64,000 nucleotides of DNA from Streptomyces abyssomicinicus (GTDB taxonomy: Bacteria; Actinomycetota; Actinomycetes; Streptomycetales; Streptomycetaceae): positions 1-64,000 of the forward strand of contig NZ_BBZI01000007.1 in assembly GCF_008974245.1 (NCBI RefSeq), read 5' to 3'. Below, piece after piece: positions 27,187 to 36,066 of the stretch (the stretch's first letter is position 1; the number at the start of each line of letters is the position of its first letter). The position numbers and the translations under genes were made by a program. The notes under the pieces were generated by a model that saw only the letters and a program-made list of their open reading frames with translations, searched no databases and was not told the origin of the DNA.

Positions 27187-28986
27187 GTGGGCAGCACCGA
27201 CGCATCGCACGAGCAGCCGCGGATGCGGCTGCCCCAGCTCCAGCTCGACGAGCTGCTGCAGGAGGTCCAGGCACGGCTCGACCTCGCCCGGGGCACCCGG
27301 GACCGGGTGCACAGCCTCCTGGACGCGGTTCTCGCGGTCGGCAGGGAACTTGACCTCCAACAGGCGCTCCGCGGCATCGTGGAGGCGGCCGCGTCCCTGG
27401 TCGACGCCCGGTACGCGGCGCTCGGCGTGATCGGCCCGGACGGCCGGCGCCTCTCCGCCTTCCACACCGTCGGGGTGGACGAGAACGGGATCTCGGAGAT
27501 CGGCGCCCACCCCGAGGGACACGGCATCCTCGGCGAACTGATCCGGCGTCCGCGGCCGCTGCGGCTCACCCGGCTCTCCGAGCACGCCTCCTCCTTCGGC
27601 CTGCCCCCGAACCACCCGCCGATGGACAGCTTCCTGGGCGTCCCGATCCGGGTGCGCGACCAGGTCTTCGGCAACCTCTACCTGACCGAGAAGCGGGGCG
27701 GCGCCCAGTTCGACGAGGACGACGAGGCGGTGCTGTCCACGCTGGCCGTCGCGGCGGGGGTGGCGATCGACAACGCCCGCCTCTACGAGGAGTCGCGGCT
27801 GCGCGAGCGGTGGCTGCGCGCCAACGCGGAGGTCACCCACAGCCTGATGTCCGGCACCGGCCGCACCGAGGTGCTCCGGCTGGTCGCCGACCGCGCCCGC
27901 GAGATCACCGGGGCGGCCCGCGCCCTGGTCGCCGTCCCGGTCGACGGGGGCGAGACCCTCCGGGTCGAGCTGGCCACCGGCGCCGACGGCGAGAGGTTCC
28001 ACGGCGCCGAGACGAGACCCGGCAGCGGCCTGCTCGGCACCGCCTTCTCCTCGGCCGCGCCGGTCACCAGCGACGACGTCGCCCACGACGAGCGGCTCGC
28101 CACCTCCGCCGCCCGGGTCACCGGGCTCGGTCCCGCGGTCGCCCTGCCCATCGGCACGGGCGACACCGAGGTGCGGGGCGTGGTGATGCTGATGCGCGAG
28201 GCCGGGGAGCCCGTCTACACCGAGCAGGAGACGGAGCCGCTCCAGGCGTTCGCCGCCCAGGCCGCCATCGCCATGGAACTGGCCGACCGCCGCCACGACG
28301 CCGAGCGGGTGGCCGTGCTCCAGGACCGCGACCGGATCGCCCGCGACCTGCACGACCTCGCCATCCAGCGGCTGTTCGCCACCGGGATGACCCTCCAGAG
28401 CGCCGGCCGGTTCATCGAGCACCCGCGGGCCGCGGACCGGGTGGTGCGCGCGGTCGACGACCTGGACGAGACCATCAAGATCATCCGGTCCACCGTCTTC
28501 GGCCTCCGCTCCCACGCCGACGGGACCCCGTCCGGACTGCGGGCGCGGGTGGTGCGGGTGGCCGGCCGGGCCGCCCCGGTGCTCGGGTTCGCGCCCGCCG
28601 TGCGGATGCAGGGCCTGGTCGACACCGACGTGTCCCCGAGGATCGCCGACCACGTGGTGGCCGTGCTCTCCGAGGCGCTGACCAACGTCGCACGGCACGC
28701 ACACGCGAGCCGGGCCGACGTCTCGCTGGAGACCGACCGGCGGGCCGTGCGGCTCACCGTCACCGACGACGGCGTCGGCATGCCCTCCGGAGGCCGCCGC
28801 AGCGGGGTGCGCAACATGGGCGAACGCGCCGGACAACTCGGCGGGACCATGGACCTGAGCACCCCCGACGGCGGCGGCACCCGCCTGGTCTGGCACGTGC
28901 CGCTGGGCGGCGACCACGTGCCGCCGGGCGGCGACGCGGGCCCGCCGGCCACGGCCCAGGCAGGCCCGGAACCCCGCCGATCATGA
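27187..28986 (+). CDS. DevS/OsdK-like GAF sensor histidine kinase
   Basis: A 599-residue soluble sensor with two GAF domains (about 60-200 and 225-375). A HisKA_3 dimerisation domain follows, with the phospho-histidine in RIARDLHDLAIQRL (about residue 389), and a HATPase domain (EALTNVARHAHAS, DDGVGM). In GAF-A the histidine in NHPPM (about 143) sits where DevS/DosT hold their haem (His149), and the following FLGVPIRVRDQVFGNLYLTE block is very close to theirs. Oxygen, NO or redox sensing is therefore probable. It is cotranscribed with the upstream response regulator. Confidence 0.92.
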   Translation: MGSTDASHEQPRMRLPQLQLDELLQEVQARLDLARGTRDRVHSLLDAVLAVGRELDLQQALRGIVEAAASLVDARYAALGVIGPDGRRLSAFHTVGVDENGISEIGAHPEGHGILGELIRRPRPLRLTRLSEHASSFGLPPNHPPMDSFLGVPIRVRDQVFGNLYLTEKRGGAQFDEDDEAVLSTLAVAAGVAIDNARLYEESRLRERWLRANAEVTHSLMSGTGRTEVLRLVADRAREITGAARALVAVPVDGGETLRVELATGADGERFHGAETRPGSGLLGTAFSSAAPVTSDDVAHDERLATSAARVTGLGPAVALPIGTGDTEVRGVVMLMREAGEPVYTEQETEPLQAFAAQAAIAMELADRRHDAERVAVLQDRDRIARDLHDLAIQRLFATGMTLQSAGRFIEHPRAADRVVRAVDDLDETIKIIRSTVFGLRSHADGTPSGLRARVVRVAGRAAPVLGFAPAVRMQGLVDTDVSPRIADHVVAVLSEALTNVARHAHASRADVSLETDRRAVRLTVTDDGVGMPSGGRRSGVRNMGERAGQLGGTMDLSTPDGGGTRLVWHVPLGGDHVPPGGDAGPPATAQAGPEPRRS

Positions 28987-29012
28987 GGGGCGGCACCGTA
29001 TAGCCTGGGCGG

Positions 29013-29768
29013 ATGCTCAGCGAAGTCGCAGCCTCCCGCTTCGTCACGCCCTTGCGTGAGGGCGGGTCCATGCCCGGGCTCGTCGAGGCGGACGACCTCG
29101 GCCTCTACGTGCTCAAGTTCCGCGGCGCCGGTCAGGGCCCCAAGACGCTCACCGCCGAGGTGGTGTGCGGGGAACTGGCCCGGCGGCTCGGCCTGCGGAT
29201 GCCCCGCCTGGTCGCCGTGGACCTCGATCCCGCGCTCGGGCTCGGCGAACCCGACCGTGAGGTGCAGGACCTGCTGCGTGGCAGCGGCGGACTCAACCTC
29301 GGCATGGAGTTCCTCGGCGGCGCCGTCGGCTTCGACCCGCTGGCGTTCCACGTCACCCCCGAGGAGGCCGGGCGGATCGTCTGGTTCGACGCCCTCGTCA
29401 ACAACGTGGACCGGTCCTGGCGCAACCCCAACCTGCTCATGCACCGGGGCGGGCTCTGGCTGATCGACAACGGCGCCACCATGATCTGGCACCACAACTG
29501 GCCCGCCGCCGAGGCCTCCGCGGCACGGCCGTACAACGCCGCCGACCACGTCCTCGCCGGGTTCTCCCCGGACGTCGCCGCGGCCGCCGCGGCCCTGGCG
29601 CCGCTGGTGACCGGCGAACTCCTCGCCGAGGTCACCGCCGAGATCCCCGACGCCTGGCTGGCCGACGAGCCCGGGTTCGGCTCGCCCGACGAACTCCGTC
29701 GCGCCTACGCCCGCCCACTGCTGGCGCGCGCCGCCGGCATCCACCGACGCATCGAAGGACTGAAGTGA
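29013..29768 (+). CDS. HipA-like kinase family protein
   Basis: A 251-residue protein of the compact HipA-like kinase family. YVLKFRG near residue 35 carries the nucleotide lysine. The catalytic loop reads VNNVDRSWRNPNLL at about 130-145 and the metal aspartate is in LIDNG near 152, the HipA/PI3-kinase arrangement D-x5-N and D. It lacks the N-terminal subdomain of E. coli HipA. The ATG lies 6 nt after TAGCCT (29001-29006) without a ribosome site: probably leaderless. The next gene overlaps by 4 bases. A protein or small-molecule substrate is unknown. Confidence 0.82.
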   Translation: MLSEVAASRFVTPLREGGSMPGLVEADDLGLYVLKFRGAGQGPKTLTAEVVCGELARRLGLRMPRLVAVDLDPALGLGEPDREVQDLLRGSGGLNLGMEFLGGAVGFDPLAFHVTPEEAGRIVWFDALVNNVDRSWRNPNLLMHRGGLWLIDNGATMIWHHNWPAAEASAARPYNAADHVLAGFSPDVAAAAAALAPLVTGELLAEVTAEIPDAWLADEPGFGSPDELRRAYARPLLARAAGIHRRIEGLK

Positions 29769-30217
29769 GCCGGCACGTCGAACGGCACGACGCCGACCGC
29801 CAGGTGTTCACCCGCAACGTCGTCGACCGGCGCGCCCGCGACCGGCAGGTCTACGAGTACGCGCTGCTGCGGGCCGTGCCGCGGGTCGAGCGGGGCGAAT
29901 GCGTCAATGCCGGCGTGCTGCTCTACTGCCGCGGCGAGCGGTTCGTCGCGGCGCGGACCCATCTGGACGAGGCGCGGCTGCTCGCCCTGGACCCGCGGGC
30001 CGACGTGGCCGCCGTGCGGGCCGCGCTGCGCGCGGTGGAGGCCGTCTGCGCGGGCGGCGACGCGGCCGGCCAGGCCGCCGGGGACGACGCCGGCAAGAGG
30101 TTCCGGTGGCTGGTCGCGCCCCGGTCCACGGTGCTCCAGCCCGGCCCGGTGCACACCGGTCTGACGGCCGATCCGGCGGCCGAGGCCGACCGGCTGCTGG
30201 ACCTCCTCGTCCGATAG
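29765..30217 (+). CDS. DUF3037 family protein, partner of the HipA-like kinase
   Basis: A 150-residue protein in which YEYALLRAVPRVERGECVNA (about residues 24-45) is the DUF3037 signature. The first 15 residues are basic and its head varies between homologues. The GTG start overlaps the kinase stop (GTGA), so expression is coupled. A HipA-like kinase followed by DUF3037 is a recurring gene pair; whether DUF3037 is an antidote, substrate or adaptor is not known to me. Confidence 0.85.
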   Translation: MSRHVERHDADRQVFTRNVVDRRARDRQVYEYALLRAVPRVERGECVNAGVLLYCRGERFVAARTHLDEARLLALDPRADVAAVRAALRAVEAVCAGGDAAGQAAGDDAGKRFRWLVAPRSTVLQPGPVHTGLTADPAAEADRLLDLLVR

Positions 30218-30420
30218 GCGCCCCTCACGGTCCCCCGGACCGGTCAGGTGGATCACATCGCGCGGTGGCCCGTTGACAGCGGGTGCCCGGGCTTCTAGCG
30301 TCACGTCCTGTCGAGGGTACTAAGCGGTCGCTCATCCGCCGGGCGAGTCGTTCGGGCCGAGGCCGCACCGCAGGATCACCGAAGGCGTACCAGGCTTTCC
30401 GAGGGCGAGGAGAACCACCC

Positions 30421-31182
30421 ATGTCCACCACTGAGCAGCGAGTCGCGGTAGTCACCGGTGGCGCGCGCGGCATCGGCGCCGCCACCGCCGTCCGGCTGGC
30501 CGCCGAGGGCCGCGCCGTCGCGGTCATCGACCTGGACGAGGCCAACTGCAAGGACGTCGTCGAGCAGATCACCGCGGCCGGCGGCAAGGCGATCGGCGTC
30601 GGCTGCGACGTCTCCGACGAGGCGCAGGTGGAGGCCGCCGTCGCCCGGATCGCCGAGGAGCTCGGCGCGCCGACCGTCCTGGTCAACAACGCGGGCGTGC
30701 TCCGCGACAACCTGCTGTTCAAGATGAGCGCCCTGGACTGGGACACCGTCATGAACGTCCACCTCAAGGGCGCCTTCCTGATGGCCCGCGCCTGCCAGAA
30801 GTACATGGTGGACGCCAAGTTCGGCCGCATCGTCAACCTGTCCTCGTCGTCGGCGCTGGGCAACCGCGGCCAGGCCAACTACTCCGCCGCCAAGGCCGGT
30901 CTGCAGGGCTTCACCAAGACGCTCGCCAAGGAACTCGGCAAGTTCGGCATCACCGCCAACGCCGTCGCCCCCGGCTTCATCGCCACCGAGATGACCAAGG
31001 CCACCTCCGACCGCGTGGGCGTGGACTTCGAGGACTTCAAGAAGGGCGCCGCCGCGATGATCCCGGTCCAGCGGGTCGGCGTTCCCGAGGACATCGCCAA
31101 CGCCGTCGCCTTCTTCACGGGCGAGGAGGCCGGCTTCGTCTCCGGCCAGGTCCTGTACGTGGCCGGCGGCCCCCTCAACTGA
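30421..31182 (+). CDS. Short-chain dehydrogenase (3-oxoacyl-ACP reductase family)
   Basis: A 253-residue classical SDR. The cofactor loop is TGGARGIGAA (residues 12-21) and NNAGVLRDN follows near 90. The catalytic Ser is in LSSSSALG, and Tyr/Lys are in ANYSAAKAG at about 157-161. The protein resembles FabG and acetoacetyl-CoA reductases; NADPH preference is likely. The ATG follows GAGGAGAACC. A second SDR starts 40 nt downstream, so the pair may work in the same acyl-chain or beta-keto pathway. It is probably not the housekeeping fabG, since fatty-acid synthesis genes are absent. Confidence 0.9.
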   Translation: MSTTEQRVAVVTGGARGIGAATAVRLAAEGRAVAVIDLDEANCKDVVEQITAAGGKAIGVGCDVSDEAQVEAAVARIAEELGAPTVLVNNAGVLRDNLLFKMSALDWDTVMNVHLKGAFLMARACQKYMVDAKFGRIVNLSSSSALGNRGQANYSAAKAGLQGFTKTLAKELGKFGITANAVAPGFIATEMTKATSDRVGVDFEDFKKGAAAMIPVQRVGVPEDIANAVAFFTGEEAGFVSGQVLYVAGGPLN

Positions 31183-31222
31183 CACCGGACCGCGCGGTAC
31201 CGGGACACGGAGGTAATCCCAC

Positions 31223-31984
31223 ATGACCGACAAGCCCGAGCTCTCCGGCCAGGTCGCCGTCATCACCGGCGCCAGCCGGGGCATCGGCTTCGGCATCGCC
31301 GAGGCGTTCGTCGCCCGCGGTGACCGCGTCTGCATCACCGGACGCAACGAGGAGGCGCTGAAGGAGGCCGTCGAGCGCCTGGGCGCCGACCGGGCCATCG
31401 GCGTCGCCGGCAAGGCCCACGACCTGGAGCACCAGGAAGCGGTCGTCGCCGCCACCATGGAGGCGTTCGGCCGGATCGACCACCTGGTCAACAACGCCGG
31501 TACGAACCCGGTCTTCGGGCCGATCGCCGACGTCGACCTGAACGTCGCGCGCAAGGTCTTCGAGACCAACGTGATCTCCGCGCTCGGCTTCGCCCAGAAG
31601 ACCTGGGCGGCCTGGCAGCGGGAGAACGGCGGCACCATCGTCAACATCGCCTCGGTCGCCGGTGTCCAGGCCTCGCCGTTCATCGGCCCCTACGGCATCA
31701 GCAAGGCCGCGATGATCAACCTGACCCTGCAGCTGGCGCACGAGTTCTCGCCGCGGGTCCGGGTCAACTCGATCTCGCCCGGAGTGATCAAGACCAAGTT
31801 CGCCGAGGCGCTGTACGAGAACCGCGAGGCCGAGGTGGCGGCCGGCTACCCGCTCGGCCGCCTCGGCGTGCCGGAGGACATCGGGGGCGCGGCCGCGTTC
31901 CTCACCTCGGAGGCCTCCGGCTGGATCACCGGGCAGAACCTGGTGATCGAGGGCGGTCTCTTCCTGAACGCCGGTGTCGCCTGA
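31223..31984 (+). CDS. SDR-family oxidoreductase
   Basis: A 253-residue classical SDR: TGASRGIGFG near residue 14, NNAGTNPVFG near 93, catalytic Ser in NIASVAGVQ and Tyr/Lys in YGISKAAM at about 155. The C-terminal GWITGQNLVIEGG motif is standard for the family. The ATG follows GGAGG. It follows the previous SDR closely and is ended by a GC hairpin, making a two-gene unit. The substrate is unknown. Confidence 0.9.
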   Translation: MTDKPELSGQVAVITGASRGIGFGIAEAFVARGDRVCITGRNEEALKEAVERLGADRAIGVAGKAHDLEHQEAVVAATMEAFGRIDHLVNNAGTNPVFGPIADVDLNVARKVFETNVISALGFAQKTWAAWQRENGGTIVNIASVAGVQASPFIGPYGISKAAMINLTLQLAHEFSPRVRVNSISPGVIKTKFAEALYENREAEVAAGYPLGRLGVPEDIGGAAAFLTSEASGWITGQNLVIEGGLFLNAGVA

Positions 31985-31999
31985 CCGGCACCGGTGACG

Positions 32000-32048
32000 G
32001 GCGCGGGCCCGGTGGCCGGCGGGAAACCGCCGGCGCCGGGCCCGCGCC
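32000..32048 (+). terminator. Terminator after the two SDR genes
   Basis: Two arms of about 22 nt (32000-32022 and 32027-32048) form a long GC stem with a GAAA loop and one internal mismatch, starting 16 nt after the stop codon. Confidence 0.7.
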
Positions 32049-32156
32049 GCGTCGGCGGCCCTCACGCCCCCGCGCGCCCCGGCCCGCCGGTGGCGTTGTC
32101 GGTGGTCGCCTGTAGGTTCCAGACCTGGAAGTGACCGCACACCGGAGGACGTTGAC

Positions 32157-32840
32157 GTGACCGACATCGCCATGCTGCCCGAGTCCTGGCGCGGGGTTCT
32201 GGGCGGCGAACTGGAGCAGCCCTACTTCAAGGAGCTGACCGGGTTCGTCGAGGAGGAGCGGGCGAACGGCCCCGTCTACCCGCCCCGCGAGGAGGTCTTC
32301 GCGGCCCTCGAGGCGACGCCCTACGACAAGGTCAAGGTCCTCGTCCTCGGCCAGGACCCCTACCACGGCCCCGGCCAGGGCCACGGCCTGTGCTTCTCCG
32401 TCCGGCCGGGCGTGCGGACGCCCCCGTCGCTGCGGAACATCTACAAGGAGATGCAGGCCGAACTCGGCCACCCGATCCCGGACAACGGCTACCTGATGCC
32501 CTGGGCGGAGCAGGGTGTGCTGCTGCTCAACGCGGTGCTCACGGTCCGCGAGAGCGAGCCCAACTCGCACAAGGGCAAGGGCTGGGAGAAGTTCACCGAC
32601 GCCGTCATCCGCGCGGTCGTCGACCGGCCCGACCCGGCCGTCTTCGTGCTGTGGGGCGCCTACGCCCAGAAGAAGCTGCCGCTGATCGACGAGACCCGGC
32701 ACGCGGTGGTCAAGGGCGCGCACCCCTCGCCGCTGTCGGCCAAGAAGTTCTTCGGCTCGCGGCCGTTCACCCAGATCGACGCCGCGATCGCGGCCCAGGG
32801 CCACGAGCCGATCGACTGGCGGATCCCGGACCTCGGCTGA
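32157..32840 (+). CDS. ung: Uracil-DNA glycosylase, family 1
   Basis: A 227-residue base-excision repair enzyme that removes uracil from DNA. The water-activating motif GQDPYHGPGQGHG (catalytic Asp67) and the DNA-intercalation motif GAHPSPLSAKKFFGSRPF (His about 192) are both intact. Length is standard. The GTG start at 32157 follows GGAGG. A TAGGTT at 32113-32118 may be the promoter -10. Confidence 0.96.
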   Translation: MTDIAMLPESWRGVLGGELEQPYFKELTGFVEEERANGPVYPPREEVFAALEATPYDKVKVLVLGQDPYHGPGQGHGLCFSVRPGVRTPPSLRNIYKEMQAELGHPIPDNGYLMPWAEQGVLLLNAVLTVRESEPNSHKGKGWEKFTDAVIRAVVDRPDPAVFVLWGAYAQKKLPLIDETRHAVVKGAHPSPLSAKKFFGSRPFTQIDAAIAAQGHEPIDWRIPDLG

Positions 32841-33003
32841 GACCCGGGTTCCGACCCGTCCGGCCGTCCGCCGAAGGGGAGTGTGCGGCCGACCGGACCG
32901 CGTCGCCGGGCGGTGCGGGCCCGGTGGCCCTAGCGTCGACCGCGGGCCCGCCGTGCGGCGGACCCGCGGGTCATGCCGGGAGCGGCGGGCGACGGAGGAC
33001 GCG

Positions 33004-33447
33004 ATGGAGCTTCAGGAACCGGACGCGAACGGACTCGCGGTGAGGACCCGGATCGGCCAGGCCGTGCTGCTGCACCACGGCGGTGACCGCGAGGAGGCGC
33101 GGGGACGTTTCCTCGGTCTGTGGGAGGAGATCGGCGCCGACGGCGACGCCTTCCACCGCTGCGCCCTCGCCCACTACCTGGCCGACACGCAGGACGACCC
33201 CGCGGACGAACTGGCCTGGGACCTGCGGGCGCTGTCAGCCGCCGAGGAGCTGATGGAGTCGGTGCGGTCGCTGTACCCCTCGCTGCACCTCAACATCGCC
33301 GCCGACTACGCCAAACTGGGCTGCCCGGAAGCGGCCCGCAGCCACCTCGGCCGGGCCAGGTCGGCGGCCGAGGGACTGCCGTACGACGGTCACGGGACCC
33401 GGGTACGCGAGGCGATCCGGTCACTGGAGGCCGGTCTGGAGCCGTGA
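33004..33447 (+). CDS. TPR-like conserved hypothetical protein
   Basis: A 147-residue all-helical protein. Repeating patterns such as QAVLLHHGGDREEARGRFL and NIAADYAKLGCPEAARSHLG look like tetratricopeptide helices. The ATG at 33004 has GGAGGACGCG upstream. There is no signal peptide. TPR proteins are adaptors; no partner can be named. The 18-bp repeat array begins 41 nt beyond its stop codon. Confidence 0.75.
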   Translation: MELQEPDANGLAVRTRIGQAVLLHHGGDREEARGRFLGLWEEIGADGDAFHRCALAHYLADTQDDPADELAWDLRALSAAEELMESVRSLYPSLHLNIAADYAKLGCPEAARSHLGRARSAAEGLPYDGHGTRVREAIRSLEAGLEP

Positions 33448-33488
33448 GGGGCGCCCGGCGGGGCCCGCTCGGGCCCCGGACGGCTTCC

Positions 33489-33685
33489 GCCTCTCGGAGG
33501 GCTCACGGCCTCCCGAGAGTTCACGGCGTCCGTGGAGCTCATCGCCTTCGGAGGGCTCACGGCGTCCGGAGGGCTTACGGCGTCCGGAGGGCTCGCGGCG
33601 TCCGGAGGGCTTACGGCGTCCGGAGGGCTCGCGGCATCCGTTGAGCTCATCGCCTTCGGAGGGGCCACTGCCTCGGGAGGTTCAC
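33489..33685. repeat. 18-bp tandem repeat array, eleven units
   Basis: Eleven units of 18 bp (the last 17) run without gaps. The consensus is GGCGTCCGGAGGGCTYRC; units 5 and 7 (from 33561 and 33597) are identical to each other, as are 6 and 8. Units 3-4 and 9-10 resemble each other, so the array has a higher-order duplication. It sits between the stop of the TPR-like gene and the end of the convergent lipoprotein gene. Each unit holds the palindrome TCCGGA or a variant. It is not a CRISPR: there are no spacers. Confidence 0.9.
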
Positions 33686-33720
33686 GGCCCGGTCTCGCCG
33701 GTGCCACCCGGCCCCGCCGC

Positions 33721-34299
33721 TCACTTGGTGGCGCGGTTCTGCATGTTCCGGCACATCGCCTCCTCGGCGCTGCCCTGACGCCAGCCGCCGTACTCGGTGC
33801 CGATGCCGCAGGCGTCGACCGAGCCGCCCCTGACCCCGCGGGGCCTGTCCGGCCGGTCGGCGGCCTCGCGGCCGCGGTCGCCGCCCCGCGGCGGAGCGGG
33901 GCGGTCGTCCTTGTCCCGCGTGTCGCCGGAGCCGCCGGAACCGGACCCGCCACGGCCCGTGTCCTCGTCGTCCCGGGCCTTCGGGGCGTCGTCGGCCTCC
34001 TTGCCCTTCTTGCCGCCCTTGCCGGCCTTCCCCTTCTTGCCGGCCTTCCCCTTGCCGCCGTTCTCGCCGTCCTCGTCCGCGTCGCCGCCGGAGCCGGACT
34101 CGGCGCCGCCCGGGCCGCCGGACTTCACGCGCAGCGGCTCGCCCTTGCCGTCCGGGCCGGGCGCGGAGCGGGCGGACGGCGCGGTGGAGGCGCCGGGGGG
34201 CGCGGTCGCGGGGGGAACCGTCACGCAGCCGGAGAGGGCGACACCGGAGAGGGTGACGAGAAGCAGTGCGGTGGTCGTCGTTCGCTTCACCCTCGTCAC
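33721..34299 (-). CDS. Putative lipoprotein with Lys/Gly-rich low-complexity stalk
   Basis: A 192-residue secreted lipoprotein. The basic start MTRVKRTTTT, a hydrophobic core and the lipobox LSGC (cysteine about 24) are clear. Then comes a long charged, Gly/Lys/Asp-rich stretch (about 55-165) with no fold expected. A short C-terminal module with two cysteines follows, VDACGIGTEYGGWRQ and EAMCRNMQ. The tail may be the conserved functional part on a flexible stalk. Downstream on the same strand lies lnt, which acylates lipoproteins. Confidence 0.82.
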   Translation of the reverse strand: MTRVKRTTTTALLLVTLSGVALSGCVTVPPATAPPGASTAPSARSAPGPDGKGEPLRVKSGGPGGAESGSGGDADEDGENGGKGKAGKKGKAGKGGKKGKEADDAPKARDDEDTGRGGSGSGGSGDTRDKDDRPAPPRGGDRGREAADRPDRPRGVRGGSVDACGIGTEYGGWRQGSAEEAMCRNMQNRATK

Positions 34300-34417
34300 T
34301 CTGGAGGGTGCGGGCCGACGGAGAACAGCCGACAGGCGGGCGGTCCCTTCGTACGGGTGACGCCGGGCCGCCGGGGTTGCCGCGCGCCGGGCGGCGGGCG
34401 GGACGGGCGGCGGGCCG

Positions 34418-35917
34418 TCAGCGGCGGCGGGACATCACGCGGCCGGCGGCCAGGACCAGCAGCACGGCGGCGGCGCACGGCAGGGGCCAGGCACCCCAGG
34501 TGGTGTACAGCGTGGCTCCGGGCCCGGCCAGGGGGAGCGTGTGGACCGAGACCCCGCGATCCGAGGTGCCGAGCCGGGGGCCCACCTGGTGCCCGGAACC
34601 GTCGTACACGGCGGAGACCCCGGTCAGGGTGGCGTGCGCCACCGGCACGCCCGTCTCGGCGGCGCGCAGCGCGGCCAGCGAGGCGTGCTGCTCCGGGGCC
34701 CAGCTCTCCTGGAAGGTGGAGGTGGCGGACTGGACGACCAGCAGCCCCGCGCCCTCGGCCGCGAGATGCCTGCTCATGTCGGGGAAGGCCGACTCGAAGC
34801 AGACCAGCGGCCCCAGCGTCAGCCCGGGAGCGGCGTCCATGACCACCGGGTCCGAGCCCCGGCGGCGGTCCTCGTCGGCCGCCCGCCCCACCGAGGTGGC
34901 CCAGCCGAGCAGCGACCTCAGCGGCACGTACTCGCCGAACGGGACCAGCCGCATCTTGTCGTAGCGGTCCCCGGTGGGCCCGTCCGGCCCGACCAGCACC
35001 GCGCTCTTGTATATCCCGGGACGGTCCGAGCGGCGGGCGTCCACGTTCACCAGCAGCGGCGCGCCGGTCCCGCGGGAGAGCTCGGCCAGCCTGCGGGTCA
35101 GGTCCGGCCGGGCGCCGAGGTCCGCGCCCACGCTGCTCTCGCCCCAGACCACCAGGTTTACCCCGCGCCCGGTCAGGGAGCGGGTCAGGCGCTCCTGGAG
35201 GGCGAAGCGCCGCTCGGGTGCGTCCGCGCCGGAGACCACGCCCGGCTGCACCAGCGCGACCCTGGCCGTGTCGCCCGGGGCGGGCCGCGGCGCCCACGCC
35301 CAGGCCGACACGGTGCCCAGCACCACGGCGGCCAGCGCGGCCACCGCCGGAACGCGGGCGGTACGGACCGCGACCAGCAGCGTCACGGCCGTGTTGACGC
35401 AGACGAGCAGGAAGCTCAGCAGCCAGACGCCGCCCACTGAGGCCAGCTTCAGGGCGGGAGCCGTCTGCCACTGGCTCGCGCCCAGCATGGCCCAGGGGCC
35501 GCCGAGGCCCTGCCAGGAGCGGACCAGTTCGATCATCAGCCAGGCCGACGGCAGGGCGGCCGGCGCGGCGGCGGCACGGCGGGCCGAGGGCGTGCCGGCC
35601 AGCAGCCGCCGGGCCAGCACGCCCCACGGCGCCCACAGTGCCCCGAGGAGCACCGCCGGGACCGGCGTGAAGACGTGCAGGCTCGGCAGCAGCCAGTGGT
35701 GCGCGGCGAGCATCAGCCCGAAGCCGCCGCACCAGCCGTCCAGTGCGGCCCGCCGGCCGGTCGGCGCGCGGCGGACCAGCAGGAGCCAGGGCACCAGTGC
35801 GACGGGGGCGATCCACCACCAGCCGGGCTCGGGGAAGGCGAGCACCGGCAACGCCCCCGCCACGGCGGCCGCCACCGGCCGCCGCCAGGAGGAAGTGATC
35901 CAACGCCCGGCCGTCAT
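34418..35917 (-). CDS. lnt: Apolipoprotein N-acyltransferase
   Basis: A 499-residue membrane enzyme that transfers a third acyl chain to lipoprotein N-termini. About six membrane helices are followed by a nitrilase-fold periplasmic domain with the Glu-Lys-Cys triad: VVWGESS (about 258), YDKMRLVPFGEYVPLR (about 320) and LVCFESAFPD (about 372). A last membrane helix precedes MSRRR. The ATG at 35917 begins MTAGRW just before the first helix. Longer in-frame starts reach 36010, but their extra residues look non-coding. Streptomyces has two Lnt copies; this is one of them. Confidence 0.92.
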   Translation of the reverse strand: MTAGRWITSSWRRPVAAAVAGALPVLAFPEPGWWWIAPVALVPWLLLVRRAPTGRRAALDGWCGGFGLMLAAHHWLLPSLHVFTPVPAVLLGALWAPWGVLARRLLAGTPSARRAAAAPAALPSAWLMIELVRSWQGLGGPWAMLGASQWQTAPALKLASVGGVWLLSFLLVCVNTAVTLLVAVRTARVPAVAALAAVVLGTVSAWAWAPRPAPGDTARVALVQPGVVSGADAPERRFALQERLTRSLTGRGVNLVVWGESSVGADLGARPDLTRRLAELSRGTGAPLLVNVDARRSDRPGIYKSAVLVGPDGPTGDRYDKMRLVPFGEYVPLRSLLGWATSVGRAADEDRRRGSDPVVMDAAPGLTLGPLVCFESAFPDMSRHLAAEGAGLLVVQSATSTFQESWAPEQHASLAALRAAETGVPVAHATLTGVSAVYDGSGHQVGPRLGTSDRGVSVHTLPLAGPGATLYTTWGAWPLPCAAAVLLVLAAGRVMSRRR

Positions 35918-36066
35918 GTCCACCAAGTGCCCGCGATCCGCGCGGCGAGACGGGTCGTGCGGGACGGAAACGCGCGGGTCGGACGCGCGGGACGTCGGCG
36001 CGGGAGGCAAGCGCGCGGGAGGTAAACGTGTGGCGCACGCCGGGGCGCGTCGGCGAGGCTGGCGCG

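Noticed and set aside
33489..33685. CRISPR array
   Set aside because: Repeats are contiguous 18-bp units without spacers and there are no cas genes.
33532..34842. Plus-strand protein with six-residue repeats (TASGGL) from the 18-bp array
   Set aside because: The frame continues antisense through the lipoprotein and lnt genes, and codon use after the array is not coding-like.
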